64,000 nt of DNA from Flavobacterium psychrophilum (GTDB lineage Bacteria > Bacteroidota > Bacteroidia > Flavobacteriales > Flavobacteriaceae): assembly GCA_945872245.1 (NCBI GenBank), contig CAMBZB010000003.1:1-64000 (forward strand), given 5' to 3'. The notes under the pieces are model-generated. The model searched no databases, was not told the origin of the DNA, and saw only the letters and a list, made by a program, of their open reading frames with translations. Positions 33,077 to 42,983 of the stretch are shown here, piece after piece (the first letter of the stretch is position 1; the number at the start of each line of letters is the position of its first letter). Position numbers and translations under genes: made by a program.

Positions 33077-35629
33077 CTATTTCAATGCCTCTACTTTGGC
33101 TTTTACCTCTTCTAGCGACCCTTCAAAAACCTGAGTCTGTGCAGCTCCGTTTTCGGAAGTGGTCACTGTGGCTTTTGCTTTTCCGTCAGTGTTTGTAATT
33201 TCAACTTTAGTGTTTTTTTCTGTTGTTGCTTTTTTAGCGCAACATCCTTTTTTCTCTTCTGTCGCGATGAACTTCCCATTAGCATCATAATGCGACAAAC
33301 ACATTTCTTTTTGCTCTGGTGTACAACCGTTATCGTCACACATTTTAGCACATTCGTCTTTTGTAATACTAGCACATTTACTCATGTCGCAATTACCCAT
33401 CATAGTTGCTGCACATTCCATTGGAGCAGGTTTTTCAGAAGTTTCATGAGTGCCATTTCCTAAGATAGGAGCAATTACCAAACCAATCAAACAAGTCAAT
33501 TTAATCAAGATATTCATTGAGGGTCCAGAAGTGTCTTTAAATGGATCTCCCACTGTATCTCCTGTAACGGCCGCTTTGTGCGCCTCAGAACCTTTGAAAG
33601 TCATTTCGCCATTTATTTCAACTCCCGCTTCAAAAGATTTCTTAGCATTGTCCCAAGCGCCACCGGCGTTGTTTTGGAACACGGCCCAAAGCACCCCAGA
33701 AACAGTAACTCCAGCCATATAACCTCCTAACATTTCGGCAATCAATTGGTTGTTATCCGCATAAACTAATTTTCCTAACAATACAATGGCAATCGGGAAA
33801 CCAATAGTCAAGATTCCCGGCAACATCATTTCACGTAAGGCGGCTTTAGTAGAAATCTCCACACATTTACCATATTCAGGTTTGCCGGTTCCTTCCATAA
33901 TACCTGGAATTTCCTTGAACTGACGACGTACTTCATATACCATGTCCATGGCCGCTTTTCCAACAGAGTTCATTGCCAATGCAGAAAAAACCACCGGAAT
34001 CATGCCTCCAACGAATAACATGGCCAATACTGGCGCTTTGAAGATGTTGATTCCATCAATTCCTGTAAATGTTACATAAGCAGCAAATAATGCTAACGAA
34101 GTTAATGCCGCAGAAGCGATAGCGAAACCTTTACCAGTAGCGGCAGTGGTATTCCCTACCGAATCTAAAATATCGGTGCGCGTACGAACTTCTTTCGGCA
34201 ATTCACTCATTTCAGCAATTCCACCGGCGTTATCAGAGATGGGTCCGAAAGCATCAATGGCTAATTGCATTGCTGTGGTTGCCATCATAGCCGAAGCTGC
34301 CAATGCCACACCATAAAAACCTGCTAAGGCATAGGTTGACCAAATGGCCGCAGCAAACAATATAACCGTTGGAAAAGTAGAAATCATCCCCGTTGCTAAA
34401 CCGGCAATTACGTTAGTTCCCGCTCCCGTTGATGATTTTTGTACAATTGCCAAAACTGGTTTTGTACCTAATCCTGTATAATATTCTGTTACTGATGAAA
34501 TAGCTCCACCAACAAATAATCCAATTAAAGATGCATAGAAAACACGCATGGAAGAAATATCTTGTAATCCCTCGCCAAAAAAGGTCATTTTCATGGTTTC
34601 TGGCAACATATATTGAATCAAGAAATAGCAAGCAATTCCGGTAAGTACAATAGAAACCCAGTTTCCAATGTTCAAGGCTTTTTGAACTTGTGCTTCTTTA
34701 GCATCATCGCTAGAGATTTTCACTAACATGGTGCCAATGATAGAAAATAAAATTCCGAAACCGGCAATAGCCATTGGCAATAAAATTGGTCCGATTCCTC
34801 CGAAAGCATCTTGAATGCTTCCGCCCATATCTTTAATCACATAGTTTCCGAGAACCATTGCAGCAAGAACAGTTGCAACATACGAACCAAACAAGTCAGC
34901 TCCCATTCCAGCAACATCACCCACATTGTCCCCCACGTTATCGGCAATTGTAGCAGGATTACGTGGATCGTCCTCAGGAATTCCCGCTTCTACTTTACCT
35001 ACTAAGTCAGCACCAACATCGGCCGCTTTGGTATAAATACCTCCCCCTACACGAGCAAATAAAGCAATAGATTCTGCTCCAAGAGAAAAACCGGCTAAGG
35101 TTTCCAAAACGATAGTCATTTTTTCAGTTCCATCAGCACCCCAAACTCCATCCATAAAATAATGAAAGAAGAAAATAAAGAAAGCAGTTAAACCAAGTAC
35201 TGCCAATCCGGCAACACCAAGACCCATTACGGTTCCGCCACCAAAAGACACTTTTAAGGCTTGTGGCAAACTGGTTCGAGCAGCTTGAGTAGTTCTTACA
35301 TTCGTTTTAGTTGCTATTTTCATTCCCATATTTCCAGCCAAAGCCGAAAAGAAAGCTCCAAAAATAAAGGCTACTACTATTAATATGTTTGTTGTAGGCA
35401 CTACAAATGAAATTCCAGCCAAAACGATGCTAGCTAATACCACAAAAATGGCCAAAAGCCTATATTCTGCTTTTAAGAAAGCTAAGGCTCCTTCGTAGAT
35501 ATAATCTGATATTTCTTTCATTTTGCCGTCTCCAGCGTCTTGTTTTAGAACCCAAGCTCTTTTGAAGGCCATAAAAGCGAGTCCGATGCATGCCATTATA
35601 ATTGGCACATAAATCATTATTGTATTCAT
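33077..35629 (-). CDS. hppA: Membrane-bound cation-translocating pyrophosphatase with Cys-rich C-terminal extension
   Basis: It couples PPi hydrolysis to H+ or Na+ export. The 850-aa protein has about 16 membrane helices and the substrate motifs [13 protein letters not shown] and [19 protein letters not shown] (about 201-236). Alanine and glycine in [15 protein letters not shown] match the K+-stimulated subfamily. Pumped ion cannot be called. After the core (about residue 730) comes a tail of roughly 120 residues with nine cysteines ([31 protein letters not shown]) followed by a charged beta-like segment ([21 protein letters not shown]). The tail is absent from classical members. A TACGTTTG promoter lies upstream at 35682-35689 (minus). 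Confidence 0.95.
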   Translation of the reverse strand: MNTIMIYVPIIMACIGLAFMAFKRAWVLKQDAGDGKMKEISDYIYEGALAFLKAEYRLLAIFVVLASIVLAGISFVVPTTNILIVVAFIFGAFFSALAGNMGMKIATKTNVRTTQAARTSLPQALKVSFGGGTVMGLGVAGLAVLGLTAFFIFFFHYFMDGVWGADGTEKMTIVLETLAGFSLGAESIALFARVGGGIYTKAADVGADLVGKVEAGIPEDDPRNPATIADNVGDNVGDVAGMGADLFGSYVATVLAAMVLGNYVIKDMGGSIQDAFGGIGPILLPMAIAGFGILFSIIGTMLVKISSDDAKEAQVQKALNIGNWVSIVLTGIACYFLIQYMLPETMKMTFFGEGLQDISSMRVFYASLIGLFVGGAISSVTEYYTGLGTKPVLAIVQKSSTGAGTNVIAGLATGMISTFPTVILFAAAIWSTYALAGFYGVALAASAMMATTAMQLAIDAFGPISDNAGGIAEMSELPKEVRTRTDILDSVGNTTAATGKGFAIASAALTSLALFAAYVTFTGIDGINIFKAPVLAMLFVGGMIPVVFSALAMNSVGKAAMDMVYEVRRQFKEIPGIMEGTGKPEYGKCVEISTKAALREMMLPGILTIGFPIAIVLLGKLVYADNNQLIAEMLGGYMAGVTVSGVLWAVFQNNAGGAWDNAKKSFEAGVEINGEMTFKGSEAHKAAVTGDTVGDPFKDTSGPSMNILIKLTCLIGLVIAPILGNGTHETSEKPAPMECAATMMGNCDMSKCASITKDECAKMCDDNGCTPEQKEMCLSHYDANGKFIATEEKKGCCAKKATTEKNTKVEITNTDGKAKATVTTSENGAAQTQVFEGSLEEVKAKVEALK

Positions 35630-35681
35630 AAAAATAAACTTAAAAAAAATTTTGGGTAATAAAAGTACAAATTTAAGGGTG

Positions 35682-35689
35682 CAAACGTA
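35682..35689 (-). promoter_or_regulatory. Predicted -7 promoter element of hppA
   Basis: TACGTTTG on the minus strand, 53 bases before the start codon; TTG occurs 20 bases further upstream as a possible -33 element. Confidence 0.6.
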
Positions 35690-35704
35690 CCATAAACAAA
35701 TTAA

Positions 35705-35738
35705 AAAAGCAATATTCTAACACAAGAATATTGCTTTT
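35705..35738 (-). terminator. Terminator of soluble pyrophosphatase gene
   Basis: AAAAGCAATATTCT (35705-35718) pairs with AGAATATTGCTTTT (35725-35738), loop AACACA, just beyond the ppa stop. Confidence 0.8.
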
Positions 35739-35761
35739 AATGAAAAAATAATGTGGGAAAA

Positions 35762-36292
35762 TTATTTAATGCTAAATAACCCCCTGGATTTATTGGGAAT
35801 TTGCTCAAACCGCTCGGTACATTCTTGAATAATGGAGAACGCTTCTGCTGCGTCACCCCATCCTTCAACGTCCACTACTTTGTTTTCAAGGTCTTTGTAC
35901 ACTTGGAAGAAATGTTCAATTTCTTTCAACAAATGCTTATTGATGTCGGACAAATTATTTAACGAACTCCATATCGGGTCTGAAACTGGCACACAAATTA
36001 TTTTATCGTCTGATCCTTTGTCATCAGCCATGTGAAAAACACCTATTGGCTTTACTTCCATCACACAACCCGGAAAAGTAGGCTCGTTGATCAAAACTAA
36101 AACATCTAATGGATCGCCGTCTAAGGCCAAAGTTTCAGGGAAAAATCCGTAGTCTGCCGGATACATCATAGAGGAGAACAACATTCTATCGAAACGTATT
36201 CTCTTGATCTCAAAGTCATATTCGTATTTGTTTCTGCTCCCCCTTGGAATTTCGATTAACACATCGAAAGTGGTGATTTTGTCTGCTGCCAT
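35762..36292 (-). CDS. ppa: Inorganic pyrophosphatase (soluble, family I)
   Basis: It hydrolyses cytosolic PPi. The chosen ATG at 36290-36292 gives 176 aa beginning MAADKITTFDVLIEIPRGSRNKYEYD. The upstream frame to 36349 is rejected because the promoter element TAATTTTG (36322-36329, minus) lies inside it. Family residues are visible: EIPRGSRNKYE, MYPADYGFFPET and the metal site LDGDPLDVLVL (DxDPxD). It sits next to the membrane pyrophosphatase on the same strand, so two PPi-consuming routes are neighbours. Confidence 0.95.
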   Translation of the reverse strand: MAADKITTFDVLIEIPRGSRNKYEYDFEIKRIRFDRMLFSSMMYPADYGFFPETLALDGDPLDVLVLINEPTFPGCVMEVKPIGVFHMADDKGSDDKIICVPVSDPIWSSLNNLSDINKHLLKEIEHFFQVYKDLENKVVDVEGWGDAAEAFSIIQECTERFEQIPNKSRGLFSIK

Positions 36293-36321
36293 CTTGCTTT
36301 TTTTCTTTGTTTTATTGTTTG

Positions 36322-36329
36322 CAAAATTA
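36322..36329 (-). promoter_or_regulatory. Predicted -7 promoter element of ppa
   Basis: TAATTTTG on the minus strand, 30 bases before the chosen start. Confidence 0.6.
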
Positions 36330-36475
36330 AGCAAACCATCTGTTTTCACAATGAAAAACTGTTCTTTTCATCTATTACGATTTCGCCCTATTGCGGAAAT
36401 TAACCAAGTTTTTTTAGGGCCTAAACAAGGACACTATTCTGGAGTGAATCTGAAAATAATAGGAACAGGGCCGTT

Positions 36476-38959
36476 CTAAAAGAAGAACCCGAACGAACCC
36501 TTGACAGCAAATTTAGCAGCGTCGGGACTGTTGAGGTAATTCCCTCTCCAAGAAAAATCAATTCTAAAAACCTTAAAAATATTCCCAATTCCAGCACTGT
36601 ATTCCCAATACGGCTTTTCGGGCGCTTTGTAAATCAACTCCGAAGCATTGATATTTGTATTTTCTTCGGAAATTGTACCGAAAACACCCCTTACCGCTAT
36701 TATTTCTCTCCAATTCAGTTTTCGCATAAATGGTATTCTGGATAACAGTCTTCCATTGAAGTTATGATCCCATTGCAGCGTCGCGTATTGATCCGTCACA
36801 AATTCATAAAAATTCAAATTACTAAAAGTATTATCAATAGTAAAATAGGTCTGGTTTCCAGGAACAACGCTCATCAGTCCCAAAGGGATTGTGCCGAAAG
36901 TTTTTCCTAATTCCGCAATGATATTTGAACGCCCTAATGGGCCAATTATTATTGGCTGCTTGAAATACACTTGTATTTTTTGATAATTAAAATCACTTGA
37001 AAATAGGCCTTTGAATCCCTGCCTATAATTCACAAAAAGCCCCGTGAAAGGACTGTCAGCATTGTATCTTTCGACAGCAAAGCCTATTGGCTTTCTTTTT
37101 GGGGTGTACTCGACATTAAAGCTCACCTCCGCTTGTTCTAGCTCACTTTTTTTTGTTTTGGTATCCAAATCTGTATAATAATCCAGCTTAAAAACGGGCG
37201 ATGCCGAGGCCAACGTTCGGTAGGAAAACCCAGCACCAAAAGTTAGATTTTTTACAGGCTCCATTTCAATTGCAATACTACTTAAATTAACTCTAGTTAA
37301 TTTATCATTGCTTCCCAAGGTAAACAGCCCCGAGGAGGCGTAACTGCGTCCCAAAATGTCGGTTGTATTGGTGAGGGATGCGCCCGTTTGCTCAATATCC
37401 CTCCGATGGCCCGCTGACAGTATAATTCTTTTTTTATTTTCAACCATCCATTTCCCTAAAATACCATATTTGAATTGATTATCATCAAAACCATACGCCA
37501 TATAGCCTTGTAATCGCCAGGAATCATTGGGCCCAAAGTACGTCCTTACGCCTGCGCACAAACGCATTCCTTCGACACTGTTTTTCCCAAAAAGGGAATA
37601 TATGGGACCAAAATCTAATCCCCGGTAGTTCAGATAGCCACTATCTAGAATCTGAACCAAATTGTATATCTGCCTGAATTTCTTGACTTTTTGTAGGGTG
37701 TCGAGCATTTTATATACTCCTTTTTCATCCTTGCTCAGATTTTCGAAACGGTTTTTGTCCCAATAATCGTCTGATTTATTGTAAACTTCTTTGTCAAAAT
37801 AATTTACCTCTTCCCTATAAAATTTTTCAGGCTTTTCGATGTTGAATTTGTGGTCCCTATAAAAAGTAGTCCGCTTACCATAAACCCCCTTGGAATTTTC
37901 TTTTTTGTTTAAGGCAAAATCCGACATCATGTAATCCTTGGTCAAAAGAAAAACAGAATCGTTCAACACCTCAAATTCCTGTTCAATATAAATATCTTTG
38001 ACCCAGTTGATGTTGGCGCTTTTGGTAACCGCCATATTAATTTTTTTGACGGCATAAGTGGTGTCATTAACCCAAAAATCCCCTTTAAAAGTCAATTCAT
38101 TTTTGCGCCTTGGATAAAACAAAATATTGTAGCACCATTTTTTATCAACGAAGGCACTGTCTCTCAAGACGTAATTATACACATCAATTCCTGTTTTTGA
38201 TAACGGACTAGTAAAACTCTTGTCAAAAAAATTGAGGTGATTGTCATAAATATTATACGCAGAATACAAATCTTTTATAAAAGAAACTATTTGCTGGTTG
38301 CCATTAAATCCCGAGGTTCTATTTGCTTTTTCCTTAGTTTTTACCTTTTTTAAGGCATTGTCCCCATAAACATCCGACAGGGACTCATTTATGAAAACCG
38401 GCAAATAGGTTTTTCCTGTAATTCTTGATGTATCTACTTGTTTGAAAATAAATTCCATTCCTTTGAAAAGGTTGTTTTTCATGTAGGCACTATCGATGGA
38501 ATTAATGTCAAACTCTAATTTTTCGTACTTTTCCATCTGGTATTGGTCAAATAGATAGAGTCCATTTTTGCGTTTTCTTTCCCATATTTTTTTAAGAATG
38601 GCAAGTGCCGGATTGTTCTTTTTAGAAGTTTTACCTCCAAAAATAACCACTTCCTTGAGGGTTTCCATTTCGTTTAGTTGCACTACAAAATTATAATTGA
38701 CCGATTTTTCCAAGGCAATTTCCCTATCAGAAAAACCAACCGATGTGACTACCAAAGTTTTATAGTTTTTTTGGGATTCCAAATAAAAGTGACCGTCTTC
38801 ATTCGATACAACGCCTTCACTCGAACCCTTGAAAATTACATTTGCATAAGGAATCGGTAGTTTTGATTTGTCTACAATTGTACCACTCACTTTTGTCTGT
38901 GCAAAAAATGGGGTAATTACAAACAGGAAAACAAGCAGAAAGAATCTATTTTTTTTCAT
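36476..38959 (-). CDS. DUF5686/carboxypeptidase-regulatory-like outer membrane protein
   Basis: An 827-aa protein with a signal peptide (MKKNRFFLLVFLFVITPFFAQ), then a carboxypeptidase-regulatory-like beta-sandwich (KVSGTIVDKSKLPIPYANVIFKG... about 23-110), and a long DUF5686 region with amphipathic strands ending in FAVKGSFGFFF, as in beta-barrel proteins. The family is common in Bacteroidota and has no firm function. The frame also has an ATG two codons upstream (38965). Confidence 0.88.
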   Translation of the reverse strand: MKKNRFFLLVFLFVITPFFAQTKVSGTIVDKSKLPIPYANVIFKGSSEGVVSNEDGHFYLESQKNYKTLVVTSVGFSDREIALEKSVNYNFVVQLNEMETLKEVVIFGGKTSKKNNPALAILKKIWERKRKNGLYLFDQYQMEKYEKLEFDINSIDSAYMKNNLFKGMEFIFKQVDTSRITGKTYLPVFINESLSDVYGDNALKKVKTKEKANRTSGFNGNQQIVSFIKDLYSAYNIYDNHLNFFDKSFTSPLSKTGIDVYNYVLRDSAFVDKKWCYNILFYPRRKNELTFKGDFWVNDTTYAVKKINMAVTKSANINWVKDIYIEQEFEVLNDSVFLLTKDYMMSDFALNKKENSKGVYGKRTTFYRDHKFNIEKPEKFYREEVNYFDKEVYNKSDDYWDKNRFENLSKDEKGVYKMLDTLQKVKKFRQIYNLVQILDSGYLNYRGLDFGPIYSLFGKNSVEGMRLCAGVRTYFGPNDSWRLQGYMAYGFDDNQFKYGILGKWMVENKKRIILSAGHRRDIEQTGASLTNTTDILGRSYASSGLFTLGSNDKLTRVNLSSIAIEMEPVKNLTFGAGFSYRTLASASPVFKLDYYTDLDTKTKKSELEQAEVSFNVEYTPKRKPIGFAVERYNADSPFTGLFVNYRQGFKGLFSSDFNYQKIQVYFKQPIIIGPLGRSNIIAELGKTFGTIPLGLMSVVPGNQTYFTIDNTFSNLNFYEFVTDQYATLQWDHNFNGRLLSRIPFMRKLNWREIIAVRGVFGTISEENTNINASELIYKAPEKPYWEYSAGIGNIFKVFRIDFSWRGNYLNSPDAAKFAVKGSFGFFF

Positions 38960-38969
38960 AATCAAAAAA

Positions 38970-39007
38970 AAACTTCATCAGAAAATTTTGATGAAGTTTC
39001 AAATATA
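38970..39007 (-). promoter_or_regulatory. Promoter of the DUF5686 gene with leader hairpin, also possible pdhB terminator
   Basis: TATATTTG (39000-39007, minus) is a perfect -7 element. Immediately downstream AAACTTCATC (38970-38979) and GATGAAGTTT (38990-38999) form a hairpin, followed on the minus strand by a T8 run just 10 bases before the ATG. The hairpin can end pdhB transcription or act in the DUF5686 leader. Confidence 0.6.
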
Positions 39008-39050
39008 GTTATTTATAATTGTCAATTGAAAATTGCAATTGTCAATTAGT

Positions 39051-40031
39051 TTATTTTTTGTAAAGCACTTTTTTTACTGCTTTCACAACGTCGGCGGCAT
39101 CTGGCAACCATTCTTTAAGCAATACTGGTGAATAGGGCGCCGGTGTGTCGGCAGTGGTGATTCTTTGAATTGGAGCATCCAGAAAATCAAAAGCACGTTC
39201 TTGAACCATATAGGTAATCTCAGAAGAAACACTTGCAAAAGGCCAAGCCTCTTCAAGAATTACCAATCTATTTGTTTTCTTTACCGAAGTCAAGATCGTT
39301 TCATTATCCATGGGACGCACCGTTCTTAAATCGATGATTTCGCAAGAAATTCCTTCTTTTGCCAATTCATCGGCAGCGATATAAGCTTCTTTGATGATTT
39401 TCCCAAAAGAGACGATGGTCACATCAGTACCTTCCCGTTTTATATCGGCAAGACCAATAGGAATGGTATATTCCCCGTCTGGCACTTCCCCTTTGTCTCC
39501 ATACATTTGTTCGGATTCCATGAAAATTACGGGGTCATTATCGCGAATCGCTGATTTCAAAAGCCCTTTGGCATCATAAACATTAGACGGAACCACCACT
39601 TTAAGACCCGGAGTGTTGGCAAACCAATTTTCCAAAGCCTGTGAGTGGGTTGCTCCTAATTGTCCTGCCGAAGCCGTTGGGCCCCGAAAAACAATCGGCA
39701 CATTAAATTGACCACCGGTCATTTGACGCATTTTGGCTGCGTTGTTTATAATTTGGTCAATCCCAACCAAACAGAAATTGAAGGTCATGTATTCTACAAT
39801 CGGTCTACAACCATTCATTGCCGAACCTACCGCGATTCCAGTAAAACCAAGCTCTGCAATAGGGGTATCAATAACTCTCTTTTCGCCAAATTCCGCAAGC
39901 ATTCCCTTAGAGGCTTTGTAAGCACCATTGTAATCGGCAACCTCTTCACCCATCAAGTAAATAGACTCATCGCGACGCATTTCTTCGCTCATCGCTTCGC
40001 AAATTGCCTCTCTAAATTGTATCGTTCTCAT
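39051..40031 (-). CDS. pdhB: Pyruvate dehydrogenase E1 component, beta subunit
   Basis: The 326-aa protein is a transketolase-like E1 beta subunit: REAICEAMSEEMRRDESIYLMGEEVADYNGAYKASKG, DTPIAELGFTGIAVGSAMNG, FRGPTASAGQLGATHSQ, and a C-terminal transketolase domain starting near IVSFGKIIKEAY. With the alpha subunit (not in this window) it decarboxylates pyruvate through thiamine diphosphate. It stands alone on its strand with its own promoter (TATTTTTG, 40066-40073), and is separated from the DUF5686 gene by a hairpin. Confidence 0.93.
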   Translation of the reverse strand: MRTIQFREAICEAMSEEMRRDESIYLMGEEVADYNGAYKASKGMLAEFGEKRVIDTPIAELGFTGIAVGSAMNGCRPIVEYMTFNFCLVGIDQIINNAAKMRQMTGGQFNVPIVFRGPTASAGQLGATHSQALENWFANTPGLKVVVPSNVYDAKGLLKSAIRDNDPVIFMESEQMYGDKGEVPDGEYTIPIGLADIKREGTDVTIVSFGKIIKEAYIAADELAKEGISCEIIDLRTVRPMDNETILTSVKKTNRLVILEEAWPFASVSSEITYMVQERAFDFLDAPIQRITTADTPAPYSPVLLKEWLPDAADVVKAVKKVLYKK

Positions 40032-40338
40032 AGTTGTATTGTTGTATTGTGTGATTTTCGAACGGCAAAAATAAATATTTTAAACTACTTAAAAGCATAA
40101 ATATCTTTAAAATAATTGAGGTGTTGGGAAAAACCACTCCTGAAGTTTCCGGAAACTATATCGTTTGCTTTCGTATTGACTTTTTCTATCCCAACTGTTT
40201 TTATAAAAAAGCCGTCAAAATTAGAAACGCAACAATTAGGACAGGAATTTGTGACTTGTGCATGTATTGTGCGTGCATAGTAAATTATTTCGATTATTTA
40301 TTCTAATTTTGTAGGACCAATTAAGAAAAAATTGACAT
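40032..40338. promoter_or_regulatory. Divergent pdhB-etfB intergenic region with two promoters and a 14-bp palindrome
   Basis: The minus-strand element TATTTTTG (40066-40073) serves pdhB; the plus-strand element TAATTTTG (40304-40311) serves etfB, 28 bases before its ATG. Between them AGTTTCCGGAAACT (40144-40157) is a perfect 14-base palindrome, a plausible operator. No gene is supported in these 307 bases. Confidence 0.6.
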
Positions 40339-41085
40339 ATGAAAATACTGGTTTGCATCAGCCACGTTCCTGATACTACTTCAAAAATTAATTTTACCAA
40401 TGGTGATTCCGAATTTGACACGAATGGCGTGCAATTTGTAATCAATCCCAACGACGAATTTGGCTTAACCCGCGCTATTTGGTTTCAAGAACAACAAGGC
40501 GCAACAGTTACCGTAGCAAACGTTGGCGGACCAGAAACAGAGCCTACCTTGAGAAAAGCATTAGCCATTGGCGCGAACGAAGCCATTCGCGTGAATGCAA
40601 CTCCGGCAGATGGTTTTTTTGTGGCCAAACAACTTGCCGAGGTCATAAAAAATGGCGCATACGATGTCATTATTGCGGGAAAAGAATCATTAGATTACAA
40701 TGGCGGAATGGTTCCGGGAATGATTGCCGGGATTCTTGGCTATAATTTTGTGAATTCTTGCACTGAGATAAAAGTGGAGGGCACGAACGTAAAAGCCATA
40801 CGAGAAATTGACGGCGGGAAAGAAACCGTTTCAACCACTTTGCCCATAATTATTGGTGCACAAAAAGGATTGGTGGAAGAAAAAGATTTACGCATCCCCA
40901 ACATGAGAGGAATCATGACGGCCAGAACAAAAACGCTAACTGTTGTAGAAGCTGTTGCTGCTTCGGTGAACACCAAAGCCATAAAATTCGAAAAACCAGC
41001 TCCAAAATCAGCCGTTAAATTAGTTGCCGCGGATAATTTGGACGAACTTATTCATTTATTACACAACGAAGCAAAAGTTATTTAA
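40339..41085 (+). CDS. etfB: Electron transfer flavoprotein subunit beta
   Basis: The 248-aa AMP-binding subunit of ETF, which takes electrons from acyl-CoA dehydrogenases. Family features are MKILVCISHVPDTTSKINFT, INPNDEFGLTRAIW, the segment VIIAGKESLDYNGGMVPGMIAG, and a C-terminal IPNMRGIMTARTKTL adenine-binding/anchor loop. It is followed by etfA after 136 bases of AATCTAAAATCT-type repeats. No dehydrogenase gene is adjacent. Confidence 0.95.
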   Translation: MKILVCISHVPDTTSKINFTNGDSEFDTNGVQFVINPNDEFGLTRAIWFQEQQGATVTVANVGGPETEPTLRKALAIGANEAIRVNATPADGFFVAKQLAEVIKNGAYDVIIAGKESLDYNGGMVPGMIAGILGYNFVNSCTEIKVEGTNVKAIREIDGGKETVSTTLPIIIGAQKGLVEEKDLRIPNMRGIMTARTKTLTVVEAVAASVNTKAIKFEKPAPKSAVKLVAADNLDELIHLLHNEAKVI

Positions 41086-41221
41086 GATTTTAGATTGCTG
41101 ATTTTAGATTGTTAACCACAGTGAAAATCACAACTAAATCATAATTTATAACAATATTAATCTAGCTTTTAGTTTCCAGAACCTGAAATCTGCAATCTAA
41201 AATCTGAAATCTAAAATCATT
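41086..41221. repeat. AATCTAAAATC-type inverted repeats between etfB and etfA
   Basis: GATTTTAGATTGCTGATTTT at the left is mirrored by AATCTGCAATCTAAAATCTG at the right (41188-41219), a long imperfect inverted repeat. The same words recur downstream of metZ at 9412-9450. Confidence 0.75.
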
Positions 41222-42190
41222 ATGTCTATCTTACTATACGCAGAATATGCAGAGGGAAAATTCAGGAAAGTCGCATTCGAATTGGCTTCCTATGCTAAAA
41301 AAGTAGCCGATTCCATGGAGACTACTGTTACGGCAGTAACCGTAAATGCAGGAGATGTTTCGGAATTATCAAAATATGGCGTCGATAAGGTTTTAAAAGT
41401 AAACAACGATACGTTAGTTGGTTTTTCTGCAAAAGCGTACGCCGATGTCATTCAACAAGCGGCACAAAAAGAAAATGCCAAACTAATTTTGCTTTCTTCC
41501 ACTACTGACAGCATTTATCTCGCCCCTCTTGTCGCTGTTTCGCTAGAAGCCGGATTTGTATCTAATGTGGTGGGATTGCCTTTGAATACAGCGCCGTTTC
41601 AAGTAAAAAGAACTGCTTTTTCGAACAAAGCTTTTAATACCACCGAAATAGAAACCGACATAAAGATTCTTGGCCTTGCTAAAAACTCTTATGGGATTTT
41701 CGAAAATTCATCGACATTGACCGAGGAAGATTTCAATCCAACTCTTGAAGAAAGTGATTTCAATGTAAAAATAGAGTCCGTAGAAAAAGTTACCGGAAAA
41801 GTTTCTTTGGCGGATGCCGAAATCGTAGTTTCCGGAGGCCGTGGCTTAAAAGGCCCTGAAAATTGGGGATTGATTGAAGAGTTGGCCGAGGTTCTTGGTG
41901 CTGCCACTGCCTGTTCAAAACCCGTATCCGATTTAGACTGGAGACCTCATGGAGAACATGTGGGGCAAACAGGAAAACCTGTTGCTGCCAATTTGTATAT
42001 TGCCATAGGCATTTCGGGAGCGATTCAACACATTGCCGGAATCAACGCCTCAAAAGTAAAAGTGGTCATCAATACCGATCCAGAAGCTCCATTTTTTAAG
42101 GTCGCCGATTATGGAATCGTAGGAGATGCCTTTGATATTGTGCCTCGATTAATCGAAAAATTGAAAGCATTTAAATCGTCCCATTCTTAA
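41222..42190 (+). CDS. etfA: Electron transfer flavoprotein subunit alpha
   Basis: The 322-aa FAD-binding subunit partner of EtfB. The C-terminal FAD domain is clear: SGGRGLKGPENWGLIEELA, AATACSKPVSDLDWRPHGEHVGQTGKPV, LYIAIGISGAIQHIAG and VINTDPEAPFFKVADYGIVGD. The N-terminal domain is the usual ETF Rossmann-like fold. It is cotranscribed with etfB; the complex passes electrons to the quinone pool via ETF-QO. Confidence 0.95.
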   Translation: MSILLYAEYAEGKFRKVAFELASYAKKVADSMETTVTAVTVNAGDVSELSKYGVDKVLKVNNDTLVGFSAKAYADVIQQAAQKENAKLILLSSTTDSIYLAPLVAVSLEAGFVSNVVGLPLNTAPFQVKRTAFSNKAFNTTEIETDIKILGLAKNSYGIFENSSTLTEEDFNPTLEESDFNVKIESVEKVTGKVSLADAEIVVSGGRGLKGPENWGLIEELAEVLGAATACSKPVSDLDWRPHGEHVGQTGKPVAANLYIAIGISGAIQHIAGINASKVKVVINTDPEAPFFKVADYGIVGDAFDIVPRLIEKLKAFKSSHS

Positions 42191-42354
42191 TTTTAGAATT
42201 CTGTCCAAAAATAGTATTGCCTTCAAACAAGATAATTGTACCTTTGCTTAAGGCCGCTTTTTTGTTTCGTGTTTTTTGATTAAAATTGCATTTTATTTTT
42301 TCATTAAAATAATAAATCATAAAAAGGCACTGGGTGCTTTTCAATTCTTCAACC

Positions 42355-42978
42355 ATGAGCTTAGTTAAATTATCCATCAAAGGAATATCCTACAGTCAAA
42401 CCCAAAACGGAGCTTACGCCCTGATTTTGAATGAGGTTGACGGCGATAGAAAATTGCCCATCGTCATAGGTGCTTTCGAAGCTCAATCTATAGCGATTGC
42501 CTTAGAAAAAGAAATAAAACCGCCGCGTCCCTTGACGCACGATTTATTCAAGAATTTTGCGGATCGTTTTGACATTGTGGTAAAACAGGTCATTATCCAT
42601 AAGTTAGTGGATGGTGTTTTTTATTCAAGCATTATTTGCGAAAGAGATAAAATCGAGGAAATAATAGATGCCAGAACCTCTGATGCCATTGCATTGGCAT
42701 TGCGGTTTAATGCCCCTATTTTTACTTATAAAAATATCCTAGACAAAGCTGGAATCTATTTGAAAAACAATTCATTGGAAGCCGACAAGGAATCACAAGA
42801 AATTGATGATATCCTTTCGAATCCCCAAACTTTTAGTGGTCAGGAAGAAAGCAATCAGTCCGGAAAAATCTACTCAAAACATAGCCTTCAGGAATTAAAC
42901 GAATTACTGGATGAAGCCGTTTTGCATGAAGATTATGAAAAAGCTGCCAAAATTAGAGATGAGATTTCAAAAAGATAA
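42355..42978 (+). CDS. Bifunctional nuclease (BFN/DUF151) domain protein with C-terminal UVR motif
   Basis: The frame opens at a GTG (42334) but ATG 42355 starts the conserved MSLVKLSIKGISYSQTQNGAYALIL. Of 207 aa, residues about 5-130 are the DUF151 domain (VIGAFEAQSIAIALE, TDARTSDAIALALRFNAPIF-like segment DARTSDAIALA), as in plant BBD nucleases. The last 35 residues (LQELNELLDEAVLHEDYEKAAKIRDEISKR) are a UVR/UvrB-C helical hairpin. Nuclease activity in bacteria is uncertain. Confidence 0.9.
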   Translation: MSLVKLSIKGISYSQTQNGAYALILNEVDGDRKLPIVIGAFEAQSIAIALEKEIKPPRPLTHDLFKNFADRFDIVVKQVIIHKLVDGVFYSSIICERDKIEEIIDARTSDAIALALRFNAPIFTYKNILDKAGIYLKNNSLEADKESQEIDDILSNPQTFSGQEESNQSGKIYSKHSLQELNELLDEAVLHEDYEKAAKIRDEISKR

Positions 42979-42983
42979 TTCTT

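Noticed and set aside
41689..41907. Antisense ORFs within etfA and similar shadows throughout
   Set aside because: They lie opposite well-conserved enzymes and have no independent support.
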